Source: JAJPKK01 sp963702755
GTDB lineage: Bacteria > Pseudomonadota > Alphaproteobacteria > Rhizobiales > Xanthobacteraceae
Assembly (NCBI GenBank): GCA_963702755.1
Contig: CAVPDZ010000016.1
Location: forward strand, 1-64,000
Length of the DNA: 64,000 nucleotides
Direction of reading: 5' to 3'
The translations under genes and the position numbers were made by a program. Shown piece after piece: positions 58,036 to 64,000 of the stretch (the stretch's first letter is position 1; each line of letters opens with the position of its first letter). The notes beneath the pieces are model-generated. The model was not told the origin of the DNA and did no database searches. It saw nothing but the letters and a program-made list of their open reading frames with translations.

Positions 58036-58466
58036 AGATCGACGAGCACAACCCTGCGACAGCGCCCGGAGCGCCCAACGAAGCAGGACAGGCCGTCGCG
58101 GACGCGCCCGCGCCGGAGGCAGCAACCGCGAGCACGAATGGCGCCGTGACGACGGACGAAACTGCGCGGCTCACGGATGAGATCATAACCGCGCTGAAAT
58201 CGGTCTACGATCCGGAGATCCCCGCCGACATCTATGAATTGGGCCTGATCTACAAGATCGACATTGCCGATGACCGGGCCGTTGCCGTCGACATGACGCT
58301 GACGACGCCCAATTGCCCGTCGGCCCAGGAGTTGCCGAGCATGGTCGAGAATGCCGTGGCGAGCGTGCCCGGCGTCGGCCCGGTGACCGTCAGCGTGGTG
58401 TGGGACCCGCCGTGGGAGCCGAGCCGGATGTCCGACGAGGCCCGCGTGGTGTTGAACATGTGGTGA
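58032..58466 (+). CDS. sufT: SUF-associated DUF59/MIP18-family protein
   Basis: A 144-residue protein, with an Ala/Pro-rich N-terminal extension of about 45 residues, then IITALKSVYDPEIPADIYELGLIYKI, MTLTTPNCPSAQELPSMVENAV (conserved Cys) and VVWDPPWEPSRMSDEARVVL. It helps Fe-S target maturation. ATGA overlap with sufS. Confidence 0.9.
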   Translation: MKIDEHNPATAPGAPNEAGQAVADAPAPEAATASTNGAVTTDETARLTDEIITALKSVYDPEIPADIYELGLIYKIDIADDRAVAVDMTLTTPNCPSAQELPSMVENAVASVPGVGPVTVSVVWDPPWEPSRMSDEARVVLNMW

Positions 58467-58523
58467 GATGATTATCTTTATCGTGTCCTTCGGACCTTAA
58501 ATCCGAATCGGAAGGAGAAAGAG

Positions 58524-58916
58524 ATGGCCACTGCGAGGCCGAGACCGCAGGTGATGCGTCTGTCCGATGCCGCTGCGAGCCGCATCAAGGATATCATGGA
58601 CAACGCCGAACGACCGATCGCCGGGGTTCGCGTCGGCGTGAAGAACGCGGGTTGCGCCGGAATGTCCTACACCATGGAATACGCGGAATCCGTCGACCCA
58701 CGCGATGAGGTGGTCGAGGACAAGGGCGTGCGCCTGCTGATCGATCCAAAGGCCGTGCTGTTCCTGCTGGGCACGGAGATGGATTATCGGATCGACAAAC
58801 TGTCGGCGAGCTTCGTGTTCAACAATCCGAACCAGACTGCAGCCTGCGGCTGCGGCGAGTCGGTCGCGATCACGCCAGCGAAGCAGGACGGCAACTCAAC
58901 GGTATCGAGCTCATAA
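58524..58916 (+). CDS. sufA: A-type Fe-S carrier (SufA/IscA-like)
   Basis: A 130-residue carrier with conserved Cys in VGVKNAGCAGMSYTMEY and the C-terminal CGCGESV. It transfers assembled clusters to client enzymes. Starts after GGAAGGAG. Last gene of the operon. Confidence 0.93.
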   Translation: MATARPRPQVMRLSDAAASRIKDIMDNAERPIAGVRVGVKNAGCAGMSYTMEYAESVDPRDEVVEDKGVRLLIDPKAVLFLLGTEMDYRIDKLSASFVFNNPNQTAACGCGESVAITPAKQDGNSTVSSS

Positions 58917-58996
58917 TGCGGAGCCGATTGACGCTCGCGCGCTGACGCGCAGGTGCGAGCGAGTTGGCTCAACGCCGGGAAGAATTCGGCTCACAA

Positions 58997-59027
58997 AAAA
59001 ACACCCGGGACGAGCCCGGGTGTTTTT
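58997..59027. terminator. strong bidirectional terminator
   Basis: AAAAACACCCGGG (58997-59009) and CCCGGGTGTTTTT (59015-59027) pair perfectly around a 5-base loop. It ends the suf operon and the converging small gene. Confidence 0.95.
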
Positions 59028-59052
59028 CATTTCACTAGTTGGTGCGGCGTGA

Positions 59053-59238
59053 TTAGCCGTTGCCGCCGCCAAAGCCGCCGCCGCGATTGTCGTGCCGATC
59101 GCGGGAATCGTCGCCGCCATACGGGGCCGAATATCCCTGGTAGCCGCGGACCTGGGCGGAAGCCGGAGCAAGCGTCGACAGAACGGAAACCGCGAGCAAA
59201 GCCGCGCCGATCGCTGCCGTGAGAATCTTTGTATTCAT
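59053..59238 (-). CDS. small secreted glycine-rich protein
   Basis: A 61-residue protein with a signal peptide (MNTKILTAAIGAALLAVSVLSTLAPASA) and a mature part rich in Gly, Asp and Arg (GYSAPYGGDDSRDRHDNRGGGFGGG). ATG 59238 follows AAGGGG. Function unknown. Confidence 0.7.
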   Translation of the reverse strand: MNTKILTAAIGAALLAVSVLSTLAPASAQVRGYQGYSAPYGGDDSRDRHDNRGGGFGGGNG

Positions 59239-59771
59239 TTGAAACCCCTTTTGATGTGCGTATGTCACCGCGTCTGTGTACCCGGCCTCTCGCGATGCAC
59301 AAGAGGCCTGGGCCAACTTCTCCGAGGCTGAAAATAACGAATTTATAAGGATTTAACATCGGGTTGGGCGTAAACGTTATATCAGATTTTAATGTCCCAA
59401 AATTCCTTTGTGGTGCGATGCATATAGGTGCCATTTACCTATTTTTATGACGTTGCGGCGACGTAGTCGTTTGACGGCAGTCTGGACGAGCATTAACGCC
59501 TCTCACTCAATCGTGATCTGCCGTGAGGCCGCAGCGACGTGCTGAGAGGCACTCCGGAAGAACTCGCAGGAGAAATATCGATTCGCGCGGCTCCGGCCGA
59601 AGGTACGTTGGTGCGGTCGACGCATTGACGCGCACGCGCGGCCACGCTCAAGCGACGTGTCATGCGCACGCGCACTGAACGTCAGGAACCCTTGCTGCTG
59701 TGGCGGCGGATTGTCGCTGCGTGAAGGGTTTCCACAGATTCAGGAAAACCCACGGAAGAATTGCGCAGCGG
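59239..59771. other. intergenic, no feature recognised
   Basis: AT-richer near 59330-59450, but no gene, repeat or RNA signature was recognised. Confidence 0.4.
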
Positions 59772-61149
<1,378 letters not shown>

Positions 61150-61555
61150 GAAACCTCAAATTTGATCCCCCGAACTCTCCGCAACGTGCCACCGCACCTT
61201 TGCGGGATTATTACGCGATTCGCGCTTGAGCACGGAGGAGGCGAACGATGATTGTTTGGGACGTCGCCTTGCGCTGGAACATAGGCGCGAACCACGGAAA
61301 GTCAATGGTTTGGCTCTGCATTCAGCGGCGGATGGCGTATCTCGGACGCTTCTTGCGGAGATTGGGCAGCGCGCCCGACCGCACTTCCCATCGCGATCGC
61401 TCTGCATCGATGCGGATCGAAGCGACGACCGCCGGATGGTTAATCATCCGTCGGAATAAACGCTCGCAACTGCTTTTCATTGATGCTCGCGCCGCAGCGA
61501 TTTTCTCATTTGCCGCGTGTCAGTTTCCGCTGCTTCGCGTGTTGGAATGTCGCAA
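61150..61555. other. intergenic, no feature recognised
   Basis: Between the divergent helicase and TPR genes. Open frames here look like noise. Confidence 0.4.
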
Positions 61556-62415
61556 ATGAATCACCTCGCTTCGCCTGTCCTTGGTTGCTTGGCCGTTGTT
61601 GCCGCCATGCTCCTGCCGCTCCCGTCGCAGGCCCAGGCCCAGACGCTCGAATTGAATACGATCGATTTGAACAAGCCAACGCAGGGCAATGTCGGTCCAG
61701 CGGATGAAGGAGCCGGAAGAGGAGGAGACCGTCGAGCGGGCCGCCAAGCTCCGCACGGTTCTCCTCAGCCGTGCTTCGATGCACGAACAACTCGAGGATT
61801 TCGAGCGGGCGCAAGCCGACTTCGACGCCTTGGTTGCGGTCAGGCCGCAGAACCCGCTGGTCTATTCCGACCGCGGCTATTTCTATATGCGGCAGCGCCG
61901 GTATCGCGACGCGGTGCAGCGATTTCGTGGCCGGCTCGCGACTGGCACCGACCGAGGCGATCTTCAACTACGGCGCGGCGCGGGCATTCTTGCGCATGGG
62001 GGCTTACGAGAAGGCCGTTGCTCAATACAGCGAAGCCATTCGCTTGGCGCCCGACGACAGCATTGCCGCGCTGTCGCGCGCGGAGGCCTACTTGCAGCTC
62101 GGCCGCTACGCGCAGGCCGTTGCGGATTACGATCGCGCCATCACGCTTGGCGTGCCGAGCAGCATCGACCGGTTCTCCGCTTATTTCGGTCGCGGCTACG
62201 CCAGCATCCGCGCGGGCGACTTCGCCGGTGCCATCCGCGATATGACCGCGGCGCTCGGGGTGCGTCCCGGCATCGTCGGCGCGGTGGTGTGGCGCGGCTA
62301 CGCGCGCGAGCGGCTCGGCGAGCGCAGTGGCGCGCTCGACGATTACGAGGCGGCGCTGCGGCTCAGCCCCAACGACGACTGGATCCGCTCCAGCGTGCGC
62401 CGCATGCGTTCGTGA
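61556..62415 (+). CDS. TPR protein, exported (two frameshifts)
   Basis: Signal peptide (NHLASPVLGCLAVVAAMLLPLPSQAQA) from ATG 61556, then in another frame ERAAKLRTVLLSRASMHEQLEDFERAQADFDALVAVRPQNPLVYSDRGYFYMRQRRYRDAVQRF, and in a third NYGAARAFLRMGAYEKAVAQYSEAIRLAPDD and more. These are at least five tetratricopeptide repeats. Breaks near 61695 and 61930. A periplasmic scaffold of unknown partner. Confidence 0.75.
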
Positions 62416-62442
62416 AGTTCACGTCTCATTGAGGCGAAGTGA

Positions 62443-62474
62443 CCTTCACCTCTCCCGCTTGGAGGAGGTGAAGG
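62443..62474. terminator. stem-loop between convergent genes
   Basis: CCTTCACCT (62443-62451) and AGGTGAAGG (62466-62474) form a 9-bp stem. No T-run follows. Confidence 0.45.
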
Positions 62475-62491
62475 GTTGCTTCTCGGCGTCC

Positions 62492-64000
62492 TCAATCCAG
62501 CGGCTCGACCTTCACGATCGAAGCGCCGTGATTGTTGCCGGTCCAGAACGTCACGGGCGTGGTCGAATTGTCGACATACACGCGCCGGATGTTGGTGGAG
62601 TGGGGCAGGAGATATTCGACGAACGTGCCGGTCTTGGGATCGAGCCTTGAGACGCGGTCGCTCAACATCGAGCCGGTCCACACTTCGCCGTTCTTGTCGC
62701 GCACCGCGTCGTAGGGCTCGGCCCATGCCGTCGGCACCGTCCATTCCTTCACGGTGTCGTTTTTCAGATCGAGCACGCCGACGGCATTGCCGCCGTATTC
62801 GGCGTACCAGAGATTGCCCTCACCATCGATCCTGCCGCGGCGCGGCCGCGACATGGTGATCTTGCCCGGATAATAGCCGACGAGCTTGCCGGACTTGTCG
62901 ACCTTGCCGACGCCATTGGAGGCGAAGTCGAGGAGATAGAGGTTGTTCTCCGTGTCGACGGGGATGCCGTAGGCCTGGATGCCCTTGCCGGTCTTCGGGT
63001 CCTTGAACGAGCCGAAATTCTCCCACTGGCCGGTCTTGGGATCGAGGCGCAGGACCTGGGCGCGGTCCGAGTTCTTCACCCAGACCTTGCCGTCGACGTC
63101 GGAGAAGTTCGGCGAGACGAAGGCCTGCTGGGTGGCATCGGTCTGCCACTCCTGCGGCACCGACCACGTCTCGAACGTCTCGGTCTTCTTGTTGAAGCGC
63201 GCGACGCCGCCCTGGTACATCAGCGACAGCCAGATGTCGCCGCTCCTGGTCATTTCAAGATCGAGCGTGCCGGTCGGGAAGCCGGTCTTGATGACCGGCA
63301 CCGGATATTGCCAGACCTGGCCCGTCTTCGGGTCCATCTTGCCGAGATACATCTCGCCGAAATGGGAGAACCACACCATGCCGTCGCCATCGAGCACGAC
63401 GTCATGCGGCTGGATCTGTTTGCGCGGCAGATCGTACTCGGTGATGATGACGTGGGTCGCGCGCCCGGTGGGCCGCGGCAGGGTCTTGAGCGGATAGGTC
63501 CAGGTCTCGTCCTCGCTCAGATTGACCGAGGCATAGAATTCGGCGAGCGCGCGCGCATTCGGTCCCTGGCCGACCTGGCGGCGCGCATTGCCGACGAGGC
63601 GCTGCGGGTATTCCGGCGTCGCGCCCGGATAATAGCCCGCCATGCGCTCGAACAGCTGCATGAACTCGTCGGCGCTGTGCTGCGAACGCGCGATGCGGTC
63701 GAGGTCATGGCAGCTGATGCAGCCGAGCGTCAGCTTCTTCTGGTCATCGGTGCCCGGGAAACTTGCCAGCCACTCGGCATTGGTGAGCTGCAGCGGCAGC
63801 TTCTTCGTCGGACGCAACGTGATATCGGCGGTCGTGGCCTTGCCGGCCGCGACCTCGGTGTTCTTCGCACCGTCGAGTTCATAGCCGATGGCGCGAATCG
63901 TCAGGGCGTACTGGCCAGGTTCGAGACGCGCGGCGGGGAAGCTGTAGTGCCCGGTGGCATCGGTGACGACGCTCACGGTGACAGTGCCGCCGGCGCGCTT
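62492..64000 (-). CDS. cytochrome c / Vgb-like beta-propeller protein (runs off the right edge)
   Basis: The 3' end is at 62492 and the frame is open to the window edge, so the N-terminus is missing. Visible parts: a carboxypeptidase-regulatory-like beta domain (TDATGHYSFPAARLEPGQYALTIRAIGYEL), a heme site GCISCH with LDRIARSQHSADEFMQLFERMAGYYPG, then a beta-propeller of Vgb (streptogramin lyase) type with repeats such as QIQPHDVVLDGDGMVWFSHFGEMYLGKMDPKTGQ and GNLWYAEYGGNAVGVLDLK. Secreted redox sensor or lyase are both possible; function unknown. Confidence 0.75.
   Translation of the reverse strand, partial: KRAGGTVTVSVVTDATGHYSFPAARLEPGQYALTIRAIGYELDGAKNTEVAAGKATTADITLRPTKKLPLQLTNAEWLASFPGTDDQKKLTLGCISCHDLDRIARSQHSADEFMQLFERMAGYYPGATPEYPQRLVGNARRQVGQGPNARALAEFYASVNLSEDETWTYPLKTLPRPTGRATHVIITEYDLPRKQIQPHDVVLDGDGMVWFSHFGEMYLGKMDPKTGQVWQYPVPVIKTGFPTGTLDLEMTRSGDIWLSLMYQGGVARFNKKTETFETWSVPQEWQTDATQQAFVSPNFSDVDGKVWVKNSDRAQVLRLDPKTGQWENFGSFKDPKTGKGIQAYGIPVDTENNLYLLDFASNGVGKVDKSGKLVGYYPGKITMSRPRRGRIDGEGNLWYAEYGGNAVGVLDLKNDTVKEWTVPTAWAEPYDAVRDKNGEVWTGSMLSDRVSRLDPKTGTFVEYLLPHSTNIRRVYVDNSTTPVTFWTGNNHGASIVKVEPLD

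Overview
The window is GC-rich chromosomal DNA from an alphaproteobacterium, most likely of the order Hyphomicrobiales (a Bradyrhizobium / Rhodopseudomonas / Pseudolabrys-like relative). The clues are protein similarity recalled from those groups, a fused transaldolase/glucose-6-phosphate isomerase, FNR/FixK-type boxes (TTGAT-N4-ATCAA), dispersed GC-rich palindromes in intergenic regions, and the gene content overall. No database search was run. Many otherwise normal genes carry single-base frameshifts, densest at 37-42 kb. These look like sequencing or assembly errors rather than gene decay, so interrupted genes are described as whole loci with the breaks stated.

Layout. 0-12.8 kb is an accessory (defence/mobile) island. 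It holds a TOTE-type primase-helicase and a SWIM/SNF2 helicase, an AbiEi/AbiEii type IV toxin-antitoxin pair behind a palindromic operator, and then on the minus strand a large serine recombinase translationally coupled to two ParB/RepB-like proteins. A small HTH protein and an AT-rich non-coding stretch with iteron-like TTTGACGRTA repeats follow. 12.9-22.9 kb is mixed: an ArsR/SRPBCC pair, a ParD/ParE module, an ArsC-like reductase, OmpW, an EVE protein, a WYL regulator, glutathione-dependent formaldehyde dehydrogenase, a UbiD decarboxylase, tRNA-Arg(UCG), an FMN reductase and a Uma2 nuclease-fold protein.

22.9-34.7 kb looks like one oxygen-responsive neighbourhood. Two DUF6644-like membrane proteins, a Crp/Fnr regulator, a Rieske ferredoxin-like protein, an amidohydrolase-fold (decarboxylase-like) enzyme, a lone cytochrome oxidase subunit I, hemN, a Rieske ring-hydroxylating oxygenase and LigA/LigB-type extradiol dioxygenase subunits lie among five FNR-type boxes. 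A flavin split-barrel protein and an outer-membrane protein, the latter behind a Fur-family-like palindrome, close the block. I infer an aromatic-compound pathway tuned to low oxygen; its substrate is unknown.

34.9-44.0 kb is a sugar-phosphate operon (tkt, tal-pgi, gnd, zwf, pgl, gntK) with several ATGA overlaps. Then come a DUF4258 pair, a SoxC-like molybdoenzyme with its cytochrome c, a thioesterase, a 1-Cys peroxiredoxin, an acyl-CoA carboxylase alpha subunit, an alpha/beta hydrolase, and the suf iron-sulfur operon (cysteine desulfurase, sufB, C, D, S, a DUF59 protein, an A-type carrier) ending at a strong terminator. The last 5 kb hold a secreted small protein, a RhlE-like RNA helicase, a TPR protein and a cytochrome/Vgb-like beta-propeller protein that runs off the right edge.
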